From assembly GCF_037652055.1 (NCBI RefSeq), contig NZ_JBBKAH010000003.1:434001-498000 (forward strand): a stretch of DNA of 64,000 nt. The letters run 5' to 3'. Positions 50,534 to 58,314 of this stretch are shown here, piece by piece. Both the position numbers and the translations under genes were made by a program. The notes below the pieces were generated by a model. The model worked only from the letters and a program-made list of their open reading frames with translations, did no database searches and was not told the DNA's origin. This DNA comes from Pelagibius sp037652055. Lineage in GTDB: Bacteria > Pseudomonadota > Alphaproteobacteria > Kiloniellales > Kiloniellaceae. The stretch's first letter is position 1; every line of letters starts with the position of its first letter.

Positions 50534-50570
50534 AAAAAACGCCCGGCACCGGGAATGATCGGTGCCGGGC
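50534..50570 (-). terminator. Intrinsic terminator of the small-RNA candidate
   Basis: A perfect 10-base-pair stem (50541-50550 with 50561-50570) and a 10-base loop are followed, on the minus strand, by G then TTTTTT (50539-50534). Confidence 0.85.
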
Positions 50571-50695
50571 GATTTGCAGATGGGCGAAAGGTCTGGGAGT
50601 GAGGACCAGACCATCCGCCTTGGCCTGACTGGGCAAGGCCGGTACCGCCACGCGGAGGCCTTTATGGTGGGGACCACCCCCGCGCCGCAGCGAAT
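50534..50695 (-). ncRNA. Candidate Fnr-dependent structured small RNA (about 160 nt)
   Basis: No protein frame fits, but the minus strand shows four consecutive hairpins. They are GGTGG/CCACC (50666-50678), GCCTTG/CAAGGC (50617-50639), GGTCTGG/CCAGACC (50590-50612) whose loop contains TCCTCA, and a perfect 10-base stem GCCCGGCACC/GGTGCCGGGC (50541-50570) followed on the minus strand by six T residues. That last element is a textbook intrinsic terminator with no minus-strand gene to serve. A matching promoter lies at 50702-50743. Identity as an sRNA is inference; it does not look like 6S, SRP or tmRNA. Confidence 0.6.
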
Positions 50696-50701
50696 GATCG
50701 A

Positions 50702-50743
50702 ACGATAGAGCCGCCGTCTCCCGGCGTCTTTGAGCCAGATCAA
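50702..50743 (-). promoter_or_regulatory. Class-II Fnr-type promoter for the small-RNA candidate
   Basis: TTGAGCCAGATCAA (50730-50743, TTGA-N6-TCAA) is centred at 50736.5. A -10-like TATCGT lies on the minus strand at 50707-50702, which places the start at A-50695. The Fnr site is then at exactly -41.5, the classical activating position. The same palindrome could also influence glpK, whose ATG lies 155 bases away on the plus strand. Confidence 0.6.
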
Positions 50744-50897
50744 ATTGCCGTCCCTTCGGTCCTTCTTATCTGCGGGTTGATCTTGGCCGCCGCTCCCGAC
50801 ATTCTCAGCCGGCGGCCGAAAGAGCCGTGGAATAAAGTGCGGCCGACTCGGCCGTCCAAATAAGAACAATTCCAGTTTCTTTCCGGGGGGAGCCGGC

Positions 50898-52391
50898 ATG
50901 AGCGCCGAACGCAGTATTCTCGCCATCGACCAGGGCACCACCTCGAGCCGTGCCATCCTGTTCTCCGGCGACGGCCGCCGCCTGGGCCAGGCCCAGAAGG
51001 AACTGCCGCAGCACTTCCCGCAGTCCGGCTGGGTCGAGCACGACGCCGAGGACATCTGGCGTGACACCGTGGAGGTCATGCGCGGCGCGCTGGCCGACGC
51101 CGGCAAGCGCGCGGAGGACGTCGCGGCCATCGGCATCACCAACCAGCGCGAGACCACGGTGATCTGGGACCGCAAGACCGGCGAGGCGATCCACAAGGCC
51201 ATCGTCTGGCAGGACCGCCGCACGGCGGAGTTCTGCCAGAAGCTGCGTGCCGACGGCGCCGAGGAGGTCTTCCGCCAGCGCACCGGCTTGCTGCTGGATC
51301 CCTACTTTTCCGGCACCAAGATCGCCTGGCTGCTGGAGTGCGTGCCGGGCGCGCGCGAGCGGGCCGAGCGCGGCGAGCTGGCCTTCGGCACCATCGACTG
51401 CTTCCTGCTGTGGCGCCTCACCGGCGGCAAGGTGCACGCGACCGATGCCACCAACGCGGCGCGCACGCTGATCTTCGACATCAGGAAACAGGCCTGGGAC
51501 CCGGAACTGCTGGCGCTGCTGCGCATCCCGGAAAGCCTGCTGCCGGAGGTGAAGGACTGCGACGCCGATTTCGGCACCAGCGAGGCGGACATCCTGGGCC
51601 GCGCCGTGCCCATCGGCGGCATCGCCGGCGACCAGCAGGCCGCCACCGTCGGCCAGGCCTGCTTCGAGCCCGGCATGATGAAATCGACCTACGGCACCGG
51701 CTGCTTCGCCCTCTTCAACACCGGCAGCGAACTGGTGCACTCCCAGCACCGCCTGCTCTCGACCATCGCCTACCGGCTGGGCGGGAAGACGACCTACGCC
51801 CTGGAGGGCAGCATCTTCGTCGCCGGCGCGGCGGTGCAGTGGCTGCGCGACGGCCTCGGCATCATCGAATCCGCCGGAGAGACCGCGGCGCTGGCCGAAA
51901 AGGCCGACCCGGGCCAGCGCATCTATCTGGTGCCGGCCTTCACCGGCCTGGGCGCGCCCTACTGGGATGCCGAGGCGCGCGGCGCCGTGTTCGGCCTGAC
52001 CCGCGCCACTGGTCCGGCCGAGATCGCGCGTGCCACCCTGGAGGCCGTCTGCTACCAGACCCGCGACCTCCTGGAAGCGATGAAAGCCGACGGTGCCAGC
52101 GGACTGGAGGCGCTGCGCGTCGACGGCGGCATGGTGGCCAACGACTGGATGCTGCAGATGCTGGCCGACATCCTGGGCGTCGCCGTGGAACGCCCGGTGG
52201 TGGCGGAGACCACGGCCCTGGGCGCCGCCTACCTGGCCGGCCTCAACCAGGGGCTTTTCGCCGACCTCGACGCGGTGGCGGCTCAGTGGCAGAGCGATGC
52301 CAGGTTCGAACCCCGCATGGAGGCCGCCGAGCGCGATGTGCGCTATGCCGGCTGGCGCGATGCGGTGGCGCGCACCCGCAGCGGACGCTGA
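50898..52391 (+). CDS. glpK: Glycerol kinase
   Basis: 497 residues, the usual GlpK length. The FGGY-kinase signatures are AIDQGTTSSRAILFSGDGR, SGWVEHDAEDIWRDT, ITNQRETTVIWDRKTG, WQDRRTAEFC, FGTIDCFLLWRLTGGKVHATDATNAARTLI, GDQQAATVGQACFEPGMMKSTYGTG and VDGGMVANDWMLQMLADILGVAVERP. It phosphorylates glycerol to glycerol-3-phosphate. No glpF, glpD or glpR adjoin it, so the gene is isolated from the rest of the pathway. Strong GGGGGGAGCC ribosome site; the upstream region contains the Fnr-type box described at 50730. Confidence 0.96.
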   Translation: MSAERSILAIDQGTTSSRAILFSGDGRRLGQAQKELPQHFPQSGWVEHDAEDIWRDTVEVMRGALADAGKRAEDVAAIGITNQRETTVIWDRKTGEAIHKAIVWQDRRTAEFCQKLRADGAEEVFRQRTGLLLDPYFSGTKIAWLLECVPGARERAERGELAFGTIDCFLLWRLTGGKVHATDATNAARTLIFDIRKQAWDPELLALLRIPESLLPEVKDCDADFGTSEADILGRAVPIGGIAGDQQAATVGQACFEPGMMKSTYGTGCFALFNTGSELVHSQHRLLSTIAYRLGGKTTYALEGSIFVAGAAVQWLRDGLGIIESAGETAALAEKADPGQRIYLVPAFTGLGAPYWDAEARGAVFGLTRATGPAEIARATLEAVCYQTRDLLEAMKADGASGLEALRVDGGMVANDWMLQMLADILGVAVERPVVAETTALGAAYLAGLNQGLFADLDAVAAQWQSDARFEPRMEAAERDVRYAGWRDAVARTRSGR

Positions 52392-52404
52392 GGGCGCCAG
52401 GGCC

Positions 52405-53076
52405 CTACAGCAGCGCGTCGGCGAGGACGTAGAGCCCGAAGCCGCCGATGGCGACCGCGGAGACGTGGTTGATGAGGACCAGGAAGCCGCTGTCGAGCCG
52501 GCGGCTGAGCTGCTTGGTGCCGCCGCAAAGCAGCAGCCACCACAGCCCGGAGCCGAGAAACACGCCCAGGATCAGCGCGGCGATCTGCAGCGTCGCTCCG
52601 GTCACCGCGACGATGCGGAAGCTGGCAAAAAAGCCCAGGAAAGCGAGGATGGTGATCGGATTGGTCACCACCAGCAAGAAGCTGGTGGCGATGACGCCGT
52701 GACTGCGCCGCGGCGCCGAGGAGACATCGCCACGGCGGAACCAGGTCCACAGACCCAAGGCCACCAGGAAGATGCCGCCGCCAAATCTCAGCTCGGTTTC
52801 GATGCCGAGCAGGAAGTCCGTCACCGGCGAGAGACCGGCTGCCGCCACCCCACCCAGGACGGCATCGCCCAGCGCCGCTCCCAGGCCCGACAGCAGGCCG
52901 GCGCGAAAGCCGTGGTTCAAGGTGCGCTGGATGCAGAGGATGCCGACCGGACCGACCGGCATCGCCATGGCGAAGCCGATGGCCAGACCTTTCAGCAGAA
53001 TCAGCAGACAATCCAAGGCAAGCAAAGGCCCAGTACCCGAAGTTCCGTCAGCGGCGGGCGCTGCGCGGAACGGCAC
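52405..53076 (-). CDS. LysE family translocator
   Basis: 223 residues, about six helices. LKGLAIGFAMAMPVGPVGILCIQRTLNHGFRAGLLSGLGAALGDAVLG is the LysE/RhtB signature with the PVGPVG motif, and VIATSFLLVVTNPITILAFLGFFASF the central one. It exports amino acids or related metabolites; substrate unknown. It converges on glpK. The first 20 residues (before ALDCLLILL) are weakly hydrophobic, so the start may be internal. Confidence 0.88.
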   Translation of the reverse strand: MPFRAAPAADGTSGTGPLLALDCLLILLKGLAIGFAMAMPVGPVGILCIQRTLNHGFRAGLLSGLGAALGDAVLGGVAAAGLSPVTDFLLGIETELRFGGGIFLVALGLWTWFRRGDVSSAPRRSHGVIATSFLLVVTNPITILAFLGFFASFRIVAVTGATLQIAALILGVFLGSGLWWLLLCGGTKQLSRRLDSGFLVLINHVSAVAIGGFGLYVLADALL

Positions 53077-53243
53077 CCCGAGGTCGAAACTAGCACGGCG
53101 AGGCCGTCAAAACGCAATCTTTGGCACCGCGGGCTTCTGCCGAGCCCGCCGCCGGACGCCGCCGGCACGGGCCGGTTCGACGGGGCTGGATTCCCTTACT
53201 GCCTTGCCGCTACGATCGGGCAAGGGTTGTGCAGGAGAGGTGA

Positions 53244-53504
53244 ATGGTTGAGCGTACCATGGAGAGCGTCGAGGTCCCCATCGCGGAGATCTACGTACCG
53301 GCCAAGCGCCGGCAGACCTTGAACCAGGACCAAGTCGACGCCCTCGCCCAGAGCATCATGGAGAACGGATTGCAGCGGCCGATCACCATACGCAAGGGCA
53401 ACGGGCGCTACGTGCTGCAGGAGGGCCTGCACCGGATGGAGGCCTGTCGCGCTCTGGGCGACGAGACCATTGCCTGCATTATCGTCCGCGCGCGCCAGCA
53501 CTGA
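53244..53504 (+). CDS. Stand-alone ParB/sulfiredoxin-like domain protein
   Basis: 86 residues. MESVEVPIAEIYVPAKRRQTLNQDQVDALAQSIMENGLQRPITIRKGNGRYVLQEGLHRMEACRALGDETIACII is a ParB N-terminal-type domain (ParB/Srx superfamily) without the HTH and dimerisation domains. The motif here is EGLHRMEA, resembling the G-x-H-R of sulfiredoxin/ParB nucleotide-binding loops more than the GERR of true ParB. Nucleotide binding is likely; a partition role is not. The AGGAGAGGTGA ribosome site is strong. Converges on the permease pair. Confidence 0.8.
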   Translation: MVERTMESVEVPIAEIYVPAKRRQTLNQDQVDALAQSIMENGLQRPITIRKGNGRYVLQEGLHRMEACRALGDETIACIIVRARQH

Positions 53505-53507
53505 GAC

Positions 53508-54020
53508 CTAGCCGAAAGACGCTGCCAGCCGGGCGATCTCGCCGGCGGCGAGCCCCAGCAGCAGCGGCACCGGCAGCGCCACGGCGATGCGTTGCAGGGT
53601 GGCGCGGCGGCCGATGATCGGCATTTCCCATACCGTCGTGCGGTTCAGGTTGTAGAGACCCCAGGCGGTCACGAAGGCGATGATCTGCGGCGTGCCGCCG
53701 CCGACCTCCAGCGCCGCGCTGCCGACCGCGAAGGCCAGCATCGGCCCGCCCGGAGTGACCGCGCCAAGTGCGCTGGCGATCAGCAGGCCGAGAAAGCCAG
53801 TGTCGCCGCCGATGATCGCGGCGACCAGTTCCGGCGGCACCAGCGCGGCGATGAAGCCGGCGCCCAGCACCGCGAAGAAGATGCGCGGGGCAACCAGGCG
53901 CGCCTGGATCAGCGCGAGGTCGAGCGAACGGCGAACGCTGCCGTCGTGACGCTGCCAAGCGATGCGCCCGAGCACGAAGACGGCGCCGTACAGCAGCAGA
54001 CTGGCAATGACGATGTTCAT
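53508..54020 (-). CDS. Half-size permease, PF03773-like (partner B)
   Basis: 170 residues with four to five hydrophobic helices. The central motif AVTPGGPMLAFAV and the later motif WGLYNLNRTTVWEMPIIG match those of the neighbouring protein. The pattern resembles one half of an ArsP_1/DUF318-type permease (COG0701), which is normally about 300-350 residues. ATG 54020 overlaps the stop of the upstream gene by four bases, so the two are translated together. They probably form a heteromeric transporter; the substrate is not known. Confidence 0.7.
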   Translation of the reverse strand: MNIVIASLLLYGAVFVLGRIAWQRHDGSVRRSLDLALIQARLVAPRIFFAVLGAGFIAALVPPELVAAIIGGDTGFLGLLIASALGAVTPGGPMLAFAVGSAALEVGGGTPQIIAFVTAWGLYNLNRTTVWEMPIIGRRATLQRIAVALPVPLLLGLAAGEIARLAASFG

Positions 54021-54598
54021 TCCGCATTGCCTTCGCTGGCAGAATCCTTGCGCGGCGCTTCGGCCTTGGTCCGCGCGAAGATCGCCCGCGCGGAAAGGCC
54101 CAGCAGCACCGGCACCAGAAGAGAAAGGCCGTAGCGCAGATAGACGAAGTCGTGGGGGAAGAACGACATCTCCCACACCAGGGTGCGGTTGAGATTCAGC
54201 AGCGACCAGCCGGCGATGAAGGCGGTCGCCGTGCCGATGTCGGCGCCGGCGACCCCCAACGCGACGGTCAGCGGAAACGCCATCATCGGCCCGCCGGGCA
54301 ACAGCGCGCCGGCGAGGCCCGCCAAGACCAGCCCGCGCAAGCCCGAACGCGCGCCCATCCAGCGCGCCACCTTGTCCTGCGGCAGCAGCACGGTGAGCAG
54401 GCCGGACAGCAGCACACCGGCCAGCACCTTGGGCAGGATGGAGAGCAAGAGGTCGAGATCGTCGCCGAGGGTGGCGAGAAAGACCTCCGGCCCCTTCAGG
54501 AAATAGCACAGTGCCCCGGCCGTAATGGCGACCGAGGCGACGACCAGCAAGCCGACGTCGCCTTTTGGGCGGCGCCCTGCGTGCGCGGGATCCGGCAT
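54017..54598 (-). CDS. Half-size permease, PF03773-like (partner A)
   Basis: 193 residues, five predicted helices. LLPGGPMMAFPLTVALGVAGADIGTATAFIAGWSLLNLNRTLVWEMSFFPHDFVYLRYG parallels the downstream protein (PGGPMLAF ... LYNLNRTTVWEM), so the genes are diverged paralogues. The N-terminus LPKVLAGVLLSGLLTVLLPQDKVARWMGARSGLRGLVLAGLAGALLPGG is like the first half of DUF318 permeases. It is the first gene of the two-gene unit, beginning with a short hydrophilic stretch. Confidence 0.72.
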   Translation of the reverse strand: MPDPAHAGRRPKGDVGLLVVASVAITAGALCYFLKGPEVFLATLGDDLDLLLSILPKVLAGVLLSGLLTVLLPQDKVARWMGARSGLRGLVLAGLAGALLPGGPMMAFPLTVALGVAGADIGTATAFIAGWSLLNLNRTLVWEMSFFPHDFVYLRYGLSLLVPVLLGLSARAIFARTKAEAPRKDSASEGNAE

Positions 54599-54710
54599 CG
54601 AGGGACGTCCAGCGGGCCCGGCGGCCCAGAGAGTTCAGAACAGGGACGGCATCCTAACACCGGCCGTCCGCCCCGCGCCAGTTACCGGCCCGTGACGCTG
54701 CTGCGACGCC

Positions 54711-54938
54711 CTACAGCATCCGATGACGCAGCCGGCGCATCCAATCGTGCCAGAAGATCCCCGCCGGCCCGAGCACGTCGTCGCGCGTCAGGCCGGCATC
54801 GCGCAGCAGGCGCTCGTCTCCCCTGTCCAGCAGCAGCTTCAGCGCCGGATCGGCCGGCGCTTCCTTGCGCGCGGCCCGCTCCCGTGCTGCGCACCCCCAA
54901 ATACGGGCGCGGCCGAACCACGCGCTCGGGATCGCCAT
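54711..54938 (-). CDS. DUF1127-like small protein
   Basis: 75 residues from ATG 54938. LKLLLDRGDERLLRDAGLTRDDVLGPAGIFWHDWMRRLRHRML resembles the DUF1127 pattern (L-x-x-M-D-D-R-x-L-x-D-I-G-x-x-R). It lies divergent from a LysR gene with 74 bases between the two starts, an arrangement often seen for DUF1127/LysR pairs in alphaproteobacteria; the LysR protein presumably controls it. Confidence 0.75.
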   Translation of the reverse strand: MAIPSAWFGRARIWGCAARERAARKEAPADPALKLLLDRGDERLLRDAGLTRDDVLGPAGIFWHDWMRRLRHRML

Positions 54939-55012
54939 ATCCCGGATCCTCCATGGATTGCAGGAGTCCACGATACGCGGGAGCTTTGACATTTGAGAAA
55001 CGAATATCCATT

Positions 55013-55936
55013 ATGACAGAAATCAATTTTACTGATGTAGAGATGCCCGCAGCCTTGGAAAGCGATCTGCTGCGCAGTTTTGTCGCCGTGGCCGATTGTG
55101 CGAACGTCACCCGCGCTGCGGAAGCGCTGGGACGCACCCAGTCCGCCGTCAGCATGCAAATGAAGAAGCTGGAGGCTTTGGTCGGCACGCCGCTGTTCGA
55201 GCGCGGTCCTCGTGGCGTCGCCCTGACACGCAAGGGCAGCGAACTGCTGGTCAATGCCCGGCGGATCGTCGATCTGCTCGATGACACGGCTGCCGCCCTC
55301 GCCGCCCCGGCCCTGGCGGGTCAGGTGCGCATCGGCATTCCCGAGGAGTACAGCGCATCGGTGCTGTCGCGCGCGCTCAGCGCCTTCACCAAGGTCCATC
55401 CCAACGTCGAGATCCTGGTCCGCTACGCGCGCTCTGCCGTGCAGAAGGCGGCATTGGGACGCGGCGACCTGGATCTCGCCGTCGTATTCGAGTGGCAGTC
55501 GCCGGAAGGCGATATCCTCATGGTTGACCCGACCGTCTGGGCCACTTCAGAAGTGCACAGGAAACACGAATGCGATCCGATACCGATCGCGCTGTACGAA
55601 AGCCCGGGCTGGTGCGAGGACTTCGCCATCCGGTCGCTTGAGAGTCGTGGCCACCCCTACCGTATCGCCTATCGAAGCGACACCAAGGAAGGGCTCCAGA
55701 TTGCCGTATCCTCGGGTCTTGCGATTGCACCGCTCTCACGAAGCAGCATGCCGCCCGGCTGCCGCGAGTTGACCGGGGCCGAAGGATTCGGCGCCATCGA
55801 TTCGTCAACTGTAGTCATGTACCGGCGCAAGAACGCCACCCATGCCGCCGTCGACGCGATGGCCGACGCCATTCGCGACGCTTTCCGGACACACCTCGCT
55901 TCGTCCCCTACTTCGCCTGGGCGAGCAGGGTCATGA
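55013..55936 (+). CDS. LysR family transcriptional regulator
   Basis: 307 residues. HTH: LESDLLRSFVAVADCANVTRAAEALGRTQSAVSMQMKKLEALVGTPLFERGPRGVALTRKGSELL; effector domain from about residue 100 (GQVRIGIPEEYSASVLSRALSAFTKVHPNVEILVRY). The short AT-richer region before it contains TTTGAC...GAATATCCATTATGAC, likely operator/promoter sequence shared with the divergent DUF1127 gene. The 3' end overlaps the convergent DUF4168 gene by about 29 bases. Confidence 0.92.
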   Translation: MTEINFTDVEMPAALESDLLRSFVAVADCANVTRAAEALGRTQSAVSMQMKKLEALVGTPLFERGPRGVALTRKGSELLVNARRIVDLLDDTAAALAAPALAGQVRIGIPEEYSASVLSRALSAFTKVHPNVEILVRYARSAVQKAALGRGDLDLAVVFEWQSPEGDILMVDPTVWATSEVHRKHECDPIPIALYESPGWCEDFAIRSLESRGHPYRIAYRSDTKEGLQIAVSSGLAIAPLSRSSMPPGCRELTGAEGFGAIDSSTVVMYRRKNATHAAVDAMADAIRDAFRTHLASSPTSPGRAGS

Positions 55937-56309
55937 TCCGTTCGTAGAGCTGGTCGTCCTGCTGGGCCGCCTGGGTGATGGCGTTGTACTCCTGAACCGA
56001 AAGGCCTTCTTCCTCGATGCCACCGACCATCTCGTCGGTGGCCTGGGCGGTCAGCGTCTCGGCCTCCGCCTTACTGGGCGCCTGCTGAATCTTGGGCGAC
56101 CAGGTCTGGTCGATCTGCTGCACCTTCAGCACCGCGTTAGCGTAGGCCTCCAACTGCGACTGGCTGAAGCCTCCGACATCCGCCTGCGCCGTTCTGAGGA
56201 GGTCGCCCTGCATCGCGCGGGCGGCCTGTCCCGGCAGAAAGCCGGCGGCCAGCGCCAGCGGCATGACGAGGAAGGCGAAGCGGCGGGCGAGAGAAAAGCT
56301 GCGTGACAT
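55908..56309 (-). CDS. Exported DUF4168 protein
   Basis: 133 residues. A signal peptide (MSRSFSLARRFAFLVMPLALAAGFLPGQAARA) precedes a helical domain: FSQSQLEAYANAVLKVQQIDQTWSPKIQQAPSKAEAETLTAQATDEMVGGIEEEGLSVQEYNAITQAAQQDDQLYERIMTLL, the DUF4168 pattern. Predicted periplasmic; function not known. Its end overlaps the end of the convergent LysR gene. Confidence 0.85.
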   Translation of the reverse strand: MSRSFSLARRFAFLVMPLALAAGFLPGQAARAMQGDLLRTAQADVGGFSQSQLEAYANAVLKVQQIDQTWSPKIQQAPSKAEAETLTAQATDEMVGGIEEEGLSVQEYNAITQAAQQDDQLYERIMTLLAQAK

Positions 56310-56570
56310 GGTCGGATTCCTTCGTGGACGGTGAGGGAGCGGGCCGTTGCGCGAACAACGCGCGAAGCGCCGCAAAGGTTCTCCAGCAACAGACGCCGCC
56401 GCCGGGCGCCGTATTCCCCCGACCGTCAAATGTCACGCCCCCGGAAATGCCGCATTTCTGCGCCTTGCCCCGTTCGGGACGTTGTCAACATCGGCCTTCT
56501 ATGATCCGATTGAGACGGAACGCGGCCGGTACGTACCGCCGAGCGCCGCCATGAGGAAGGAAGGGCCACA

Positions 56571-57419
56571 ATGGGACGCCGCAGGACCGCTTTGTTTCTC
56601 AGTGCCTTTGCCCTCTTGTTCAGCGCTGCAGCTGAAGCGGCAACGTTGGACAGGATCCGCGACAGCGGCGTCATCCGGCTCGGCTACCGTGAGGATGCGG
56701 CGCCCTTCTCCTACGCCGATCAGACGGGCCTGCCGGCCGGCTATACCGTGCAGCTGTGCCAGACCGTGGTGAACGCCGTGCGGGCGCAGCTTCAGAACGA
56801 CGCCATCGAGATCAAGTACATACTCGTCACCGCGGAGACCCGCTTCGCTGCGCTGCAATCCGACGACATCGACCTGCTGTGCGGTGCCAGCACCGTCACG
56901 CTGGAACGGCGCAAGGAAGTCGACTTCAGCCTCATCACCTTCGTCACCGGCTCCAGCGTCCTCTACCGCAAGGACGGGCCGGCCAACTTCCTCGACCTCG
57001 TCGGCCAGAAAGTCGGCGTGCGCGCCGGGACCACCACCGATGAAGGTCTGAAGCGCGCCCTAAAAGAGGAAGGCATCGAAGCACAGACCGTCGCGCTCGA
57101 GAGCCACGAAGCGGGGCTGCACGCCCTGGAAACGGGTGAAATCGCCGCCTACTTCGGCGACCGCGCCATCCTGGCGATGCTGGGGTCGAAGGCCGAGAAT
57201 CCGGCAAACCTCGTCCTCTCAGACCGCTTCTTCTCCTATGAGCCCTACGCCCTGGCGCTGCCGCTGGGCGACAGCGCGTTCCGCCTGCTGGTCGACACGA
57301 CCCTGGCGCGCCTCTACCGTTCCCAGGCGATTGCCAAGATCTACCGGGCGAACTTCGGCAATTCGCAGATGAGCGACCTGCTGCGCGCCACCTTCACCCT
57401 GCAGGCACTGCCCGAATAA
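56571..57419 (+). CDS. Family-3 (amino-acid-type) ABC transporter substrate-binding protein
   Basis: 282 residues: signal peptide (1-22, ending AEA), then LDRIRDSGVIRLGYREDAAPFSYADQTGLPAGYTVQLCQTVVNAVRAQL, the SBP-3 first-lobe pattern, and ETRFAALQSDDIDLLCGASTVTLERRKEVDFSLITFVTGSSVLYRKDG with the amino-acid carboxylate-binding Arg. No permease or ATPase genes are adjacent, so it is an orphan binding protein. AGGAAGG is a plausible ribosome site. Confidence 0.88.
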   Translation: MGRRRTALFLSAFALLFSAAAEAATLDRIRDSGVIRLGYREDAAPFSYADQTGLPAGYTVQLCQTVVNAVRAQLQNDAIEIKYILVTAETRFAALQSDDIDLLCGASTVTLERRKEVDFSLITFVTGSSVLYRKDGPANFLDLVGQKVGVRAGTTTDEGLKRALKEEGIEAQTVALESHEAGLHALETGEIAAYFGDRAILAMLGSKAENPANLVLSDRFFSYEPYALALPLGDSAFRLLVDTTLARLYRSQAIAKIYRANFGNSQMSDLLRATFTLQALPE

Positions 57420-57426
57420 AAGGGCG

Positions 57427-58098
57427 TCAACGGGTGACGAAAAGAGGCCTGTCGCCGCGGCGCGTCTCCCAGCCGCGCCGCGCCAGTTCCGGGTCTTCGT
57501 GCTCTTCCTGCGGATAGCCGAGGCAGAGGTAGGCGACGAAGCACCAGCTTTCCGGCACGTCAAGGTCGGCGCCGAGACTCTCGGGATCGAGGATCGAGAC
57601 CCAGCCGAGGCCGACGCCAGCCGCGCGCGCCGCCAGCCACAGGGTGTGTACCGCACAGACGGTGGAATACTGCAGGGTCTCGGGCATGGTGCGGCGGCCG
57701 AGGCCATGGCCCTGCTCGGGCTCCGCCTCGGCGAAGACGGCGAGCTGCTCCGGGGCGTCGTCGAGGCCGGAGAGCTTGAGGCGCGCATAGAGGGCCGCGC
57801 GCTCACCGGCGTAGTCGCCCAGCGCCTCGGCGTTGGCGGCGGCAAAGTTGGTGCGCACCTTCGCCCGCGCCTCGGGACTCGCCACCCGCACGAAGCGCCA
57901 GGGCTGGCTGAGCCCGACGCTGGGCGCCAACTCGGCCAGCGCCAGCAGGTGCTCCAGCATGCCCGCCGGCAAGGCATCGCGGCGAAAGCGGCGCACGTCG
58001 CGCCGCCACGCCAGCAGCGTTTCCAGCTCCGCCTGGAAAGCCGCCCCGAAGCGCGGCGGCAGGCAGCGTGTGTCCGACTCCGAAACCATGGCAGGCAC
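57427..58098 (-). CDS. bluB: 5,6-dimethylbenzimidazole synthase BluB
   Basis: 223 residues. LLAWRRDVRRFRRDALPAGMLEHLLALAELAPSVGLSQPWRFVRVASPEARAKVRTNF, AEAEPEQGHGLGRRTMPETLQYSTVCAVHTLWLAARAAGVGLGWVSILDPESLGADLDVPESWCFVAYLCLGYPQEEHEDPELARRGWE is the BluB flavin-destructase pattern. It fragments reduced FMN with O2 to give the lower ligand of vitamin B12. No other cobalamin genes adjoin and no cobalamin riboswitch is visible in the 216 bases upstream. Confidence 0.93.
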   Translation of the reverse strand: MPAMVSESDTRCLPPRFGAAFQAELETLLAWRRDVRRFRRDALPAGMLEHLLALAELAPSVGLSQPWRFVRVASPEARAKVRTNFAAANAEALGDYAGERAALYARLKLSGLDDAPEQLAVFAEAEPEQGHGLGRRTMPETLQYSTVCAVHTLWLAARAAGVGLGWVSILDPESLGADLDVPESWCFVAYLCLGYPQEEHEDPELARRGWETRRGDRPLFVTR

Positions 58099-58314
58099 TA
58101 TCCATCCGCCGCCTCCCGGGACGCAACCCGCCTGTTACCAAGAGGCAAAGATACAGCGTCGAAAAACAACCATTTGTGAAGAGACGCCGCTGATAGAAGG
58201 GCTTATCCTGAACGCAACGATGAGGTCTCGGCTCCCTAGCGGCCGTCGACCGGTGTTGGCGCTCCGCCAGGCAGATGCCGTGCCCCCAACAACGGTGACA
58301 CGTGAGGAAGCGCT

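Noticed and set aside
50445..50651. 68-codon minus-strand frame through the small-RNA candidate
   Set aside because: No ribosome site, and it runs through the terminator stem; the RNA explanation fits better.
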